Below, one piece after another: positions 9,391 to 17,319 of a DNA stretch of 64,000 bases. The translations under genes and the position numbers were made by a program. The notes under the pieces were generated by a model. The model saw only the letters and a program-made list of their open reading frames with translations, ran no database searches and was not told the DNA's origin. Numbering within the stretch: the first letter of the stretch is position 1; every line of letters begins with the position of its first letter. The DNA comes from Pseudomonadota bacterium (GTDB taxonomy: Bacteria > Pseudomonadota > Alphaproteobacteria > Caulobacterales > Caulobacteraceae). The stretch covers positions 1-64,000 of the forward strand of contig JAEXZS010000004.1 in assembly GCA_023451375.1 (NCBI GenBank), written 5' to 3'.

Positions 9391-9642
9391 TACATCAGCG
9401 CCAGTAGTGCTTTGATCTGTAGGGGTTTTTTCACGCATGAAGCTGACGGCACCGTGTCGCTGTCCGAAAATACACAGGACTGTTGAAAACACTGATGAAA
9501 TATTACCATGTAAAAAGCGCGTGATCACGACATCTTTCGAGATGTATTGACAACGTCAAAAGCATCGTTTGTCAACGAATCGCGCCGGTGCACACCTTAC
9601 TTCTGAGATACCATGAGGGTCTACCGCGAGAACAGCCTCGGA
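9391..9642. other. AT-rich junction region without a supported gene
   Basis: This stretch just inside the distal island end is clearly richer in A+T than its neighbours. It contains a 6-bp stem with a TTCG loop (ACATCT-TTCG-AGATGT, 9530-9545) and an inverted repeat TTGACAA (9547-9553) / TTGTCAA (9569-9575). I see no convincing gene; it may hold attachment-site arm sequences. Confidence 0.5.
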
Positions 9643-9837
9643 TTACGGGTCGATCTCATCCGCCTCAGCCGCAGCGGCGCCCCTCGGTCTCGCCGCGTCA
9701 AAGTCGCGAGCAGCCGCCAGTCGGCCGAGAGCCCGAGCCAGATTGAGCAACCCCTCCTGCGCGCGGGCCGCCTCCTCCGGCGTGCTCCGCTCCAGCACTT
9801 CCACGCTCCCGTCCGCACCCAATCGCACGATGCCCAT
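9643..9837 (-). CDS. Small hypothetical protein
   Basis: A 64-residue acidic protein starting MGIVRLGADGSVEVLE, followed by an Ala/Glu/Leu-rich helix (TPEEAARAQEGLLNLARALG). An AGGGGG purine run precedes the ATG. I do not recognise the family. It is the first gene inside the distal end of the island, transcribed toward the junction and in the same direction as cueR, which ends 122 bases upstream. Coding status is favoured by the codon-like composition and start context, but it could be spurious. Confidence 0.5.
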   Translation of the reverse strand: MGIVRLGADGSVEVLERSTPEEAARAQEGLLNLARALGRLAAARDFDAARPRGAAAAEADEIDP

Positions 9838-9959
9838 GGTCGCCCCCTGTTGCGTCGGTAGGGAGCCATGCCGGTACCGACACGTCCAGTCACGGCCCTG
9901 CTACTGACCCAGGTTCTCGACCGATGGCCAATTCAATTCCTAGGCCGTACGGCTGTCCC

Positions 9960-10376
9960 CTACAACGAAGGCGCAACACTACCCGCCGATGGCCCTGCCA
10001 AGTCGGACAGGATCGGGCAGTCGGGACGATCATCGCCCGCGCAACAGTGGGCAAGGTGCCGCAGTGTGTCGGCCATCGACTGCATCTCAGCGATCTTGGC
10101 ATCGAGATCCGCGACGTGTTTTTCCGCTACCGTCTTGACCTCGCGGCTGGGGCGCGCGCGGTCTCTCCAAAGCGCGAGCAGCTGACCAATCTCTTCGACT
10201 GAAAAGCCCAGGTTTCGGGCACGCCGGATGAAGCGCAGCTCGTTGATGTCCCGCTCGCCGAAGTCCCGATAGTTGCTATCCGTGCGGTCCGCTGGCCGGA
10301 TGAGGCCGACGGACTCGTAGTAGCGGATCATCTTCGTCGACACGCCGGTCGCCTTGGAGGCCTGGCCGATGTTCAT
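9960..10376 (-). CDS. cueR: CueR, Cu(I)-responsive MerR-family activator
   Basis: A 138-residue MerR-family regulator. The N-terminal winged helix (MNIGQASKATGVSTKMIRYYE) is followed by a dimerisation helix and the metal loop CCAGDDRPDCPIL. Cys112 and Cys120 (C-x7-C) fall at exactly the E. coli CueR positions, and Ser77, the mark of monovalent-metal MerR proteins, is also present. The start at 10376 overlaps the copA stop by 4 bases, so cueR is co-transcribed from the copA promoter. It presumably controls the TTGACC/ACCTTCC dyad promoters listed in this window. Confidence 0.93.
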   Translation of the reverse strand: MNIGQASKATGVSTKMIRYYESVGLIRPADRTDSNYRDFGERDINELRFIRRARNLGFSVEEIGQLLALWRDRARPSREVKTVAEKHVADLDAKIAEMQSMADTLRHLAHCCAGDDRPDCPILSDLAGPSAGSVAPSL

Positions 10377-12856
10377 GCGACATCTCCCTCGAAGCGGGTC
10401 TTGAAGCCGCGCAGACGCAAAGCATTGGTCAGAACGCTGACGCTCGACAGGGCCATCGCGCCGGCCGCGAGCATGGGCGACAGCAACCAACCGAACAGCG
10501 GGAACAGCAAACCCGCCGCCACGGGGATCAGCACGACGTTATAGCCGAACGCCCACACCAAGTTTTGACGGATGTTGCCCATCGTGGCGCGCGACAGAGC
10601 GACAGCGTTCACCGCGCCGCGGAGGTCTCCGCCGGTCAGGACCACATCCGCGCTCTCGATGGCGACGTCCGTTCCGCCTCCGACGGCGAGGCCGACATCC
10701 GCCGCCGCGAGAGCTGGAGCGTCATTGACGCCGTCTCCAACGAAGGCGACGCGACGGCCGCCAGTCTGAAGGGCGCGGACCGCCTCGACCTTGCCGTCCG
10801 GCAGGATCTCGGCGTGCACCTCGTCGATACCGAGGCGGCGGGCGACGGCCTCGGCCGTGCGGCGATTGTCGCCGGTGACCATTGCGACCTTCAGACCCAG
10901 CGCGTGAACGGCGGCGATGGCGGCCGAGGTTGTGGGCTTGATCGGATCGGCGACGGCGATGATCGCTGCCAAGCGGCCGTCGATCGCCGCGTAGAGCGGG
11001 CTCTTGCCCTCCTCTCCCAATTGCTCGGCCTGGACGGCGAAGACGGTAAGATCGTGGCTCAAGCCGCGCATCAGCCGGTCGGCGCCGACCTGAACGGATC
11101 GTCCGGCGACCCGGCCCTCGGCGCCAAAGCCGGGACGAGACAAGAAGGTCTCAGGATCAGGAACCGGCAGACCTCGCTCCTCCGCGGCCCTGATGATGGC
11201 GCGGGCGATCGGATGCTCCGACCGGGTCTCCAGCCCGGCGACAAGGCTGAGCACCTCGTCCTCGGCAAAGCCTTCGGCGACGGTGAGGTCCGTCAGTTCC
11301 GGCCGTCCCTCGGTCAGGGTGCCGGTCTTGTCGAAGGCGACGACCTCGACGCTCTGGAGCGCCTGAAGCGCCTCTCCCTTGCGGAACAGGATGCCGAGTT
11401 CGGCGGCGCGGCCAGTCCCGACCATGATCGAGGTCGGGGTCGCCAGTCCCATGGCGCAGGGGCATGCGATGATCAGCACCGCGACCGCATTGACGAGAGC
11501 GAAGCCGAGCGCCGGCTGCGGCCCGAATGCCAGCCAGACGCCGAAGGTCAGCACGGCAACGCCGATGACGGCGGGCACGAACCAGCCGGTCACCCTGTCG
11601 ACCAGCGCCTGGATTGGCAGCTTGGCGCCCTGCGCGGCCTCGACCATCCGCACGATCTGCGCCAGCACGGTCTCAGAGCCCACCTTTTCCGCACGGAAGC
11701 GGAAGGCGCCTGTGGTGTTGATCGTGCCGCCGACAACCTTGGCGCCCTCAACCTTCTCGACCGGGATCGGCTCGCCGGTCAGCATGGACTCATCGACATA
11801 CGAGCCGCCGGACAGCACCGAACCGTCGACGGGAACGCGTTCGCCGGGCCGGACGACGATCACGTCGCCGGGGGTGACCTGATCGACCGACAACTCGACC
11901 TCCGACCCGTCCCGTTCGACGCGCGCGGTCTTGGCCTGCAGTGTCATCAGGCGACGAATGGCCTGGCTGGTCTGCCCCTTCGCGCGCGCTTCAAACCAAC
12001 GGCCGACCAGGATCAAGGTCACGATCACCGCCGCCGCCTCGAAATAGACATTGGCGGTCCCGTCCGGCAGCCATTGGGGGAAGAATGTCGCGACGGTCGA
12101 GAAGGCCCAGGCGGCGGTGGCGCCGAGCACGACCAGCGAGTTCATGTCCGGCGTCAGCCTGACGAGGTTCGGCACGCCTTTGCGGTAGAAGCGCAGACCC
12201 GGAACGAAGAGCACGAAGGTCGCCAGCAGGAAGCTGACGATCCGCCAGGGCGTCATGCCAATGGAGTCCATCAGCCAGCCGTGGGCGCCGGGAACGAAGT
12301 GCAGCCCCATCTCCACGACGAACAGGGGAAGGGTCGCGGCGCCCGCGACGACGACGGCGCGTCCCAGGCTGCGGATTTCGGCCGCTCGCGAAGCCTGCTC
12401 GCGATCCTCGCTGGTCGCGTCAGGCATGGACGCCGGCTCGGCGGTGTAGCCCGCCTTGGCCACGGCCTCTGTCAGGGCGCGGGCGTCAATGGCGCCTTCC
12501 AGCACCCGGACGGTGGCGCGTTCCGTCGCGAGGTTGACGTTTGCGTCGAGGACGCCGGACGTCGCCTTCAGCGCGCGCTCGACCCGGCCGACGGAACTCG
12601 CGCACGTCATGCCCGTGATCTTCAATTCGACGGTGCGTTCGATGGGCTCGTAGCCGGCGGAGCGGATCGCCTGGGTCACCGCCGCCGCAGAGCCGGCGTC
12701 GTCCAGCTCCACTCGCGCGCGTTCGGCAGCGAGGTTGACTGTGGCGCTCTTCACGCCGGGCGCGGCTCGGATGGCCTTCTCGACCCGACCGACGCAACTG
12801 GCGCAGGTCATGCCGAGCACGGGAATGTCGAGGGTTCGCAAGGTGGTGGCGGTCAT
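10373..12856 (-). CDS. copA: Cu(I)-exporting P1B-type ATPase CopA
   Basis: An 827-residue copper efflux ATPase. Two N-terminal HMA domains are visible, the first with GMTCASC near residue 17 and the second with GMTCASS near residue 82, so the second lacks the second metal-binding Cys. Downstream are TGEP (actuator), the TM6 CPC motif (IIACPCAMG), DKTGTLTEG (phosphorylation), SEHP, and GDGVNDAP. YN in TM7 and MALSS in TM8 are the Cu(I)-type ligands. The ATG at 12856 is chosen because an ATG at 12907 would fall inside the CueR operator. It overlaps cueR downstream. Confidence 0.95.
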   Translation of the reverse strand: MTATTLRTLDIPVLGMTCASCVGRVEKAIRAAPGVKSATVNLAAERARVELDDAGSAAAVTQAIRSAGYEPIERTVELKITGMTCASSVGRVERALKATSGVLDANVNLATERATVRVLEGAIDARALTEAVAKAGYTAEPASMPDATSEDREQASRAAEIRSLGRAVVVAGAATLPLFVVEMGLHFVPGAHGWLMDSIGMTPWRIVSFLLATFVLFVPGLRFYRKGVPNLVRLTPDMNSLVVLGATAAWAFSTVATFFPQWLPDGTANVYFEAAAVIVTLILVGRWFEARAKGQTSQAIRRLMTLQAKTARVERDGSEVELSVDQVTPGDVIVVRPGERVPVDGSVLSGGSYVDESMLTGEPIPVEKVEGAKVVGGTINTTGAFRFRAEKVGSETVLAQIVRMVEAAQGAKLPIQALVDRVTGWFVPAVIGVAVLTFGVWLAFGPQPALGFALVNAVAVLIIACPCAMGLATPTSIMVGTGRAAELGILFRKGEALQALQSVEVVAFDKTGTLTEGRPELTDLTVAEGFAEDEVLSLVAGLETRSEHPIARAIIRAAEERGLPVPDPETFLSRPGFGAEGRVAGRSVQVGADRLMRGLSHDLTVFAVQAEQLGEEGKSPLYAAIDGRLAAIIAVADPIKPTTSAAIAAVHALGLKVAMVTGDNRRTAEAVARRLGIDEVHAEILPDGKVEAVRALQTGGRRVAFVGDGVNDAPALAAADVGLAVGGGTDVAIESADVVLTGGDLRGAVNAVALSRATMGNIRQNLVWAFGYNVVLIPVAAGLLFPLFGWLLSPMLAAGAMALSSVSVLTNALRLRGFKTRFEGDVA

Positions 12857-12887
12857 CGGGACGGTCTCCAAAATCGAAGTCCCGCCC

Positions 12888-12918
12888 TTGATGAACCTTC
12901 CAGTCATGGGAAGGTCAA
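12888..12918 (-). promoter_or_regulatory. CueR-dependent copA promoter
   Basis: On the minus strand TTGACC (12918-12913) is followed by a 19-base spacer holding the dyad ACCTTCC-CATGACT-GGAAGGT and then CATCAA at the -10 position. The dyad spans 12915-12895 with perfect 7-base arms, and nearly matches the known E. coli copA operator. The overlong 19-base spacer is the hallmark of MerR-type activation. Confidence 0.88.
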
Positions 12919-12975
12919 GCGTCCTTCCAAATCCGCGTCACGCGACGTCGCTGTGCAGCGCCTTGGCCCCTACGC

Positions 12976-13512
12976 CTAACGCACAGCCTCCCGGATTTTC
13001 GGCTGCATGTCGGGCGTGAGCACGGCCGGCCGCGCCGGCAGAGGTTGGGCGGCGCGCTCTCCGTTTCGATCGATGTCGGCGAGAAGAAGCTTCATTTCCT
13101 CGATCTCACGGACCTGGCTGGAGATGATCTCGTCCGCCAGTTCTCGCACACGGGGGTCGCTGATCGACGCCTTTCGAGCGTTATTGATCGCGATCGAATG
13201 ATGCGGGATCATCGCCTTCATGAAGCTGGAGTCGCTGACCAGCGTCTGCGAGCGGTTCATGGAGAGCAGCGCGACCCCAAGGACGGCGGCCGCGGCGACG
13301 ATCATGATCTTGGTGCGCTTGCCCTCATACATGCTCCACATGAATCCGAGCATGATGATGGTCATGACGCAGCCCATGATGAGCGACGCCATCATCCGGT
13401 TCAGGCTGAAGAAGACGTGGTCCCAGCTATAAACCAGCTGATACATGAAGACGAACATCACCACCGTCGAGGTGGCGATCATCCCGGCGAACCGGCCCCA
13501 ACCCATTTTCAT
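12976..13512 (-). CDS. DUF305 protein with N-terminal membrane segments
   Basis: A 178-residue protein with three hydrophobic segments in its first half (about 8-28, 36-60 and 66-86) followed by a soluble DUF305-type helical domain. The DUF305 signature appears as MIPHHSIAINNARKA near residue 102, with conserved His pair. DUF305 proteins cluster with copper and other metal resistance genes; their role is probably metal binding but is not established. The start overlaps the end of the damaged DUF4396 gene by 4 bases, so both belong to one leftward operon ahead of copA. Confidence 0.82.
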   Translation of the reverse strand: MKMGWGRFAGMIATSTVVMFVFMYQLVYSWDHVFFSLNRMMASLIMGCVMTIIMLGFMWSMYEGKRTKIMIVAAAAVLGVALLSMNRSQTLVSDSSFMKAMIPHHSIAINNARKASISDPRVRELADEIISSQVREIEEMKLLLADIDRNGERAAQPLPARPAVLTPDMQPKIREAVR

Positions 13513-13937
13513 TTCACTCTCCCAATCCTTGTTCCCGAAGCCGGGCCAACGGATGGGACCGGCCGGCTGTTCCGGCCGCTGCGACCAACCGGACGCCTCA
13601 GCGGCCGTGATGATCGTGCACCACCGCGTGACCCTGCCCGCGCGATATCAGCCAGCAGCGCCAGCTTCAGGACAGCGCCGAACGCCATCCCCGCCCGCAA
13701 CAGCGGGACCATGGTGAAGGCGTAGCCGAACAGGAAGGCCAGAGCGACGGCCAAGGCGATGGTCGGCAGGGCGCTCCATCCGAGCGCCGTTCCGACGGCC
13801 ATCCCCATGACCTCGCCCACGGCGCAGCCCCACAGACAATGAAGCGTCGCGGTAAAGGCCAGCCTGTTCAACGAACCGTCGCCCGGTCGCGTCAGGCGGG
13901 CGGGCTCCGGAGTGTCGTGTCGTCCTTCGTGGTACAT
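13509..13937 (-). pseudogene. DUF4396 membrane protein, internally deleted and frameshifted
   Basis: The first part (about residues 1-105, from MYHEGRHDTPEP through FTATLHCLWGCAVGEVMG and three hydrophobic segments) looks like a DUF4396 copper-cluster membrane protein. After ...LALLADI at about 13650 the frame shifts into an Arg/Ser-rich tail of no known kind. In another frame the DNA immediately after that point reads ISRGQGHAVVHDHHGR-stop (ending at 13600), which resembles the usual His-rich end of the family. The middle of the protein therefore seems deleted, with the two ends fused out of frame. The present open frame runs on to 13509. Probably non-functional. Confidence 0.6.
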
Positions 13938-13957
13938 CAGATCATCCTCCGGCGGCT

Positions 13958-13988
13958 CCGGTGCTCCTTCCCCCCGTTGGAAGGTCAA
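13958..13988 (-). promoter_or_regulatory. CueR-type operator facing left
   Basis: Minus strand TTGACC (13988-13983) followed by ACCTTCC-AACGGGG-GGAAGGA, a dyad with 6 of 7 matching arm bases and the same 19-base spacing as the copA promoter. The -10 position (CACCGG) is poor. It precedes the DUF4396-DUF305 genes. Confidence 0.65.
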
Positions 13989-14004
13989 GCCCGATGCCGC
14001 CCCC

Positions 14005-14035
14005 TTGACCTTCCCACGATGGCAAACCCCACCTG
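14005..14035 (+). promoter_or_regulatory. Degenerate CueR-type operator facing right
   Basis: TTGACC (14005-14010) and a full left half site ACCTTCC are present, but the right half (GCAAACC in place of GGAAGGT) is degraded. It is placed back to back with the leftward operator and precedes the HMA chaperone gene, so a divergent CueR promoter pair is likely. Confidence 0.5.
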
Positions 14036-14065
14036 CCTCGTCGTCGATCGACAAAGGAGATGACG

Positions 14066-14257
14066 ATGATCGAATTGAAGGTTGAGCGAATGACCTGTGG
14101 CGGCTGCGCCGCGACGGTGAGAGCCGCTGTCGCCGAAGTGGCGCCCAGGGCCCGGATGGAGATCGAGATCCCCACCGGGACGCTTCGGGTGGAAGGCGAG
14201 GCGGACGAAGCTCTCATCAGGGCCGCGATCGAGCAGGCCGGCTACGGCATCGCATAA
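14066..14257 (+). CDS. HMA-domain copper chaperone (CopZ-like)
   Basis: A 63-residue single heavy-metal-associated domain. The metal loop is MTCGGC near residues 9-14 (family pattern MxCxxC), followed by the beta-alpha-beta pattern of CopZ/Atx1. It would ferry Cu(I) in the cytoplasm, for example to CopA or CueR. I prefer the ATG at 14066, 7 bases after GGAG, to the one at 14060, which is too close to it. A degenerate CueR-type promoter lies upstream and a strong hairpin just after the stop. Confidence 0.88.
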   Translation: MIELKVERMTCGGCAATVRAAVAEVAPRARMEIEIPTGTLRVEGEADEALIRAAIEQAGYGIA

Positions 14258-14259
14258 GG

Positions 14260-14291
14260 GGTCGCGGCCGATCCCTGGATCGGCCGCGACC
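14260..14291 (+). terminator. Strong hairpin after the HMA gene
   Basis: A perfect 15-bp stem (GGTCGCGGCCGATCC with its complement) around a CT centre begins 3 bases after the stop codon. No T run follows, so it is either a weak intrinsic terminator or an RNA 3'-end stabiliser. Confidence 0.5.
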
Positions 14292-14369
14292 GTCCTTCAC
14301 GAGGGAAGCACGCGCTTGGCGCGTAGAGAAACAGAAGGCCGGGATCGGCCGAACGTCTGGAGACCAAGT

Positions 14370-14732
14370 ATGCGTTATTTCGACCCCATACCCATCGCCG
14401 CCATCGTGGCGGCCGTGACCCTGGCCGCAGGGCCGGCGGCGGCGCATGCCCGTCTGGTCAGTTCCACTCCGGCGGCGAACGCCACGGTCGCGCCGACGCG
14501 GGCCGTGAGCCTGACCTTCAGCGAGCGCAGCGTGCCCGCCTTCTCCAGCTTCGACGTCGTCAACGCGGCGGGTGAGAAGGTCGAGATCCGGGTCTCGGCA
14601 TCGGAGGATGGAAAGACCCTGACGGGGACCTTGGCTCGCCCGTTGACGGCCGGCACCTACCGCGTCGACTGGCGCATCGCGTCGAGCGACGGCCACCGGA
14701 TGACCGGGTCCTACGCCTTCTCGGTTCGGTGA
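14370..14732 (+). CDS. copC: CopC-type periplasmic copper-binding protein
   Basis: A 120-residue exported CopC protein. The signal peptide ends AAA, leaving a mature N-terminus HARLVSS; that His together with the DGHRM motif near residue 108 forms the known Cu(II) site. The fold is the CopC/YobA beta sandwich (STPAANATV, LTFSE, YRVDWRIASSDGHRMTGSYAF). GGAG lies 7 bases before the ATG. copD begins 4 bases after its stop, so the pair forms an operon for periplasmic copper handling and uptake across the inner membrane. Confidence 0.9.
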   Translation: MRYFDPIPIAAIVAAVTLAAGPAAAHARLVSSTPAANATVAPTRAVSLTFSERSVPAFSSFDVVNAAGEKVEIRVSASEDGKTLTGTLARPLTAGTYRVDWRIASSDGHRMTGSYAFSVR

Positions 14733-14736
14733 CCCG

Positions 14737-15651
14737 GTGCTTGAGGTCGCGGTCATCGCACTCCGCTGGCTTCAATACAGCGGCGCGGTCGTGCTCCTCG
14801 GCGCGCCGCTGTTCCTGCTCTACAGCTTCAAGGATAGCGAAGGCCCCGCCCTGACCTGGGCTCGACCCACACTCATCTGGGCGGCGCTGGTGGTTGCGCT
14901 CGCTTCGCTCGCCGGTTTCATCGCCCAAACCGCCATCATGGCGGGATCCTTGAGCGAGGCGGTCAAGCCTGCGTCCCTGTCCTTCATGGTCACGGGGACG
15001 GCCTTGGGAATGGCCATGGTCATACGGGCGGCCATCGCCTTTCTCGGCCTTGTCGCGGTCATCGCCGTGAGGCCCGGACGGGCGCTATGGAGCCTGACCG
15101 TCGCACTCGGATTGGTCGTGACCGCCAGCTTCGCCTGGACGGGTCACGGTGCGGCGACCGACGGGCCGGGCGGGCTGCTCCATCTCGTCGCCGACATCGT
15201 TCACGCCATCGCCGCAGCCCTGTGGCTGGGGGCTTTGGCCGTTTTGACGATAATGCTGCGACGCCGGAGCGCGCCCGACGATGTTGCGATCCATCGTGCT
15301 TTGCACGGGTTCGCCGGCCTGGGAACCATCGCGGTTACGCTGCTGGTCTGGTCCGGCCTTGTGAATAGCTGGTTCTTAATAGGACCGGCTCGCGTGGGAG
15401 TCCTCGGAGGCAGTCTCTACGGCCAGCTTCTGATCGCCAAACTCGTCCTGTTCGTCGCGATGCTCGCTCTGGCGGCCGGCAACCGATTCCGCCTGACCCC
15501 GACGCTGGGCGCGGCCCTAACGGGCGGCGAGGATCCTCGCCAGGCGCTTCACAAGCTCAGACGCAGCGTCATCGCGGAGACGCTCGCCGGAGCCGTCGTG
15601 TTGGCCATCGTGGCGGTGATGGGCACGCTGGCGCCGCCGGCCGCACTGTAG
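14737..15651 (+). CDS. copD: CopD inner-membrane copper protein
   Basis: A 304-residue polytopic membrane protein of the CopD family, with about eight hydrophobic segments. The CopD-domain signature is seen around residues 145-165 (HLVADIVHAIAAALWLGAL), with His residues likely to bind copper, and WTGHG nearby. It starts with GTG, 4 bases after the copC stop. CopC and CopD together are thought to import copper to the cytoplasm for cuproprotein assembly or sensing. It is the last gene before a 220-base gap. Confidence 0.88.
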   Translation: MLEVAVIALRWLQYSGAVVLLGAPLFLLYSFKDSEGPALTWARPTLIWAALVVALASLAGFIAQTAIMAGSLSEAVKPASLSFMVTGTALGMAMVIRAAIAFLGLVAVIAVRPGRALWSLTVALGLVVTASFAWTGHGAATDGPGGLLHLVADIVHAIAAALWLGALAVLTIMLRRRSAPDDVAIHRALHGFAGLGTIAVTLLVWSGLVNSWFLIGPARVGVLGGSLYGQLLIAKLVLFVAMLALAAGNRFRLTPTLGAALTGGEDPRQALHKLRRSVIAETLAGAVVLAIVAVMGTLAPPAAL

Positions 15652-15871
15652 AAGCTGCTCCGCCAAGCGTGAGTGATGCGTTGATCAAATCAGCGCAGCC
15701 CTATGGTGTCACGTCCGGCCGCAAGTTCTCGAGAGCCTGCTTCCCTGGCGTCGCAGTCGGACACATACGCAGCGAACCATGTCTTCCCTCAGAGCCGGCG
15801 CCTCAAAATATCGTTTTGGAACGCGGTCCGAACCGCCTGCTTATCTCCCTGTCCACCAAGAGGAGAGCAGC

Positions 15872-16273
15872 ATGCACGCCGAGACGATCATCAGCACACA
15901 CCCACTCGTTCGAGGTTCGGTGAACACGGCGCTCGCTCGTTGTATCGACGAATGCTACGCCTGCGCACAGTCCTGCGTCATCTGCGCCGACGCCTGTCTG
16001 GGCGAGGAGATGGTGCAGCAACTCCAGCAGTGCATTCGCCTGAATCAGGATTGCGCGGACCTCTGTGCTGCCGCCGGTTCCGTCGGTTCACGCCGAACCG
16101 GCTCCAACGAGTCTGTTATCCGCATGACTCTGCTGGCTTGCGCGGAGGCTTGCCGGTTGTGCGCCGAGGAGTGCGAGCGCCATGCCGACATGCACGAGCA
16201 CTGCCGCCTCTGCGCGGAGTCCTGTCGTCGTTGCGAGGACGCTTGCAACGCGGCGGTTCAGACGATCGGGTGA
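15872..16273 (+). CDS. Four-helix-bundle copper-storage protein (Csp3-like, cytosolic)
   Basis: A 133-residue protein with 18 Cys arranged as repeated CxxxC/CxxC spacings along helices (for example RCIDECYACAQSC, RLCAEECERH, HCRLCAESCRRCEDAC). This is the copper-storage four-helix bundle pattern. There is no Tat or Sec signal, so it fits the cytosolic Csp3 branch, which holds many Cu(I) ions inside the bundle. An AGGAGAGCAGC ribosome site precedes the ATG at 15872. It stands alone downstream of copCD, with its promoter not identifiable in the 220-base gap. Confidence 0.9.
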   Translation: MHAETIISTHPLVRGSVNTALARCIDECYACAQSCVICADACLGEEMVQQLQQCIRLNQDCADLCAAAGSVGSRRTGSNESVIRMTLLACAEACRLCAEECERHADMHEHCRLCAESCRRCEDACNAAVQTIG

Positions 16274-16302
16274 CGCTGGCTCTCAGCCGGACTGGCGGAC
16301 GG

Positions 16303-16794
16303 CTATCCCGGCGTCCGTGAGGACCAATGGATGTGATGGATGCGCCAGCCGTCGGCGTGCCGTTTCAGCACCATGGTTTCCGTCGTCAAACGGTCCACCG
16401 CGCGGCCGTTGAACTGGCCTGTGGTGCGGCCCTCACTGGTGATCCAGGCGACGTCGCCGTCGGCCCAGCCCGATCTGCGCGTTACCGTGGCTTCAGAGGC
16501 TGCGGCGAAGGCGGCGTCCGAACCTAGGTGATGGGAGGCGTATTCATCGCGCGATCGCTCCGCGCCGCCTTCTTCGAAGATCATCACATCCGGCGCCAGA
16601 AACCCCAGAGCGGCGGTCGTATCGCCGGCCTTGAGCGCGGCGTGGAAGGCGTCGACGGCGGCGGCCGCGTCCGCGGCCTCTGCGGCGACCGAGCTGGGCG
16701 CGTGGTCGGGGCCGTGCGCGTGGTCCTGAGCGAAGACCGGCGTCGCCGAAAGCACGGCGAGCGACAGGGCGAGGGCGAGAGAAATGCGGGACAC
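16303..16794 (-). CDS. Exported SnoaL/NTF2-like protein
   Basis: A 163-residue protein with a signal peptide (cleavage after VFAQ near residue 23) followed by a His-rich start (DHAHGPDHAP) and an NTF2/SnoaL-like cone fold (VDAFHAALKAGDTTAALGFLAPDVMIFEEGG, ending in WRIHHIHWSS). Proteins of this type are common in metal islands; a binding or small-molecule role is possible but unproven. It begins with GTG and lies 48 bases after the DUF411 gene in the same direction. Confidence 0.78.
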   Translation of the reverse strand: MSRISLALALSLAVLSATPVFAQDHAHGPDHAPSSVAAEAADAAAAVDAFHAALKAGDTTAALGFLAPDVMIFEEGGAERSRDEYASHHLGSDAAFAAASEATVTRRSGWADGDVAWITSEGRTTGQFNGRAVDRLTTETMVLKRHADGWRIHHIHWSSRTPG

Positions 16795-16842
16795 GACAGG
16801 CTCCGATGTGTGGTGATCTGGATGGACTGGGATCGATCTGGG

Positions 16843-17319
16843 TCAGGTCGGTTGGTTGTGGCGGGCGAACACGCGGGTCGCCCCAGACCGCAGCACCAGC
16901 AAGGTGTCATAAGGCTCCGTGTGGCCCTGCGGCGTCTCCATGCCGGGCGAACCCAGCGGCATGGCAGGCACGGCGAGGCCGACCGCCGTGGGGCGTTCCG
17001 CCAGCAGACGGATGACGTCCCGAGCCGGCACATGGCCCTCGACCAGGTAGCCGTCGATCAACCCGGTGTGACAGGACGCCAGCGCGTCCGGCAGTCCCCG
17101 GCTGCTCCGCACGGACTGAAGGCTCGGCAGGACTGTGATGGTGGCGCTGAAGCCCGCGTCGCGCATGTGCGCGATCCAGGCGTCGCAGCAGGCGCAGGTC
17201 GGCGTCTTGAAGACCGTCAGGTTTCTAGATCGCGGGGTTTGGGCGCAGGCTGTTCCCGTCATGCCCACGAACGCGGCGGCGCCGAGGAACAGGCGACGAT
17301 TCAAGTTGGCGGGGTTCAA
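16843..17319 (-). CDS. DUF411 metal-binding protein
   Basis: A 158-residue DUF411 protein. The start NLNRRLFLGAAAFVGMTG is a Tat-like signal sequence, followed by a thioredoxin-like region with CACC in TPTCACCDAWIAHM near residue 40, then the conserved SCHTGLIDGYLVEGHVP and AVGLAVPAMPLGSPGME segments. DUF411 proteins occur beside copper-resistance genes and are likely periplasmic metal binders. Translation probably begins at a TTG that overlaps the stop of the acyltransferase gene (TTGA), with GGGAG upstream, so the two genes are coupled. Confidence 0.83.
   Translation of the reverse strand: MNPANLNRRLFLGAAAFVGMTGTACAQTPRSRNLTVFKTPTCACCDAWIAHMRDAGFSATITVLPSLQSVRSSRGLPDALASCHTGLIDGYLVEGHVPARDVIRLLAERPTAVGLAVPAMPLGSPGMETPQGHTEPYDTLLVLRSGATRVFARHNQPT

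Noticed and set aside
12857..12907. Upstream ATG for the copper ATPase at 12907
   Set aside because: It lies inside the CueR operator, upstream of the expected transcription start; the ATG at 12856 gives the usual family N-terminus.
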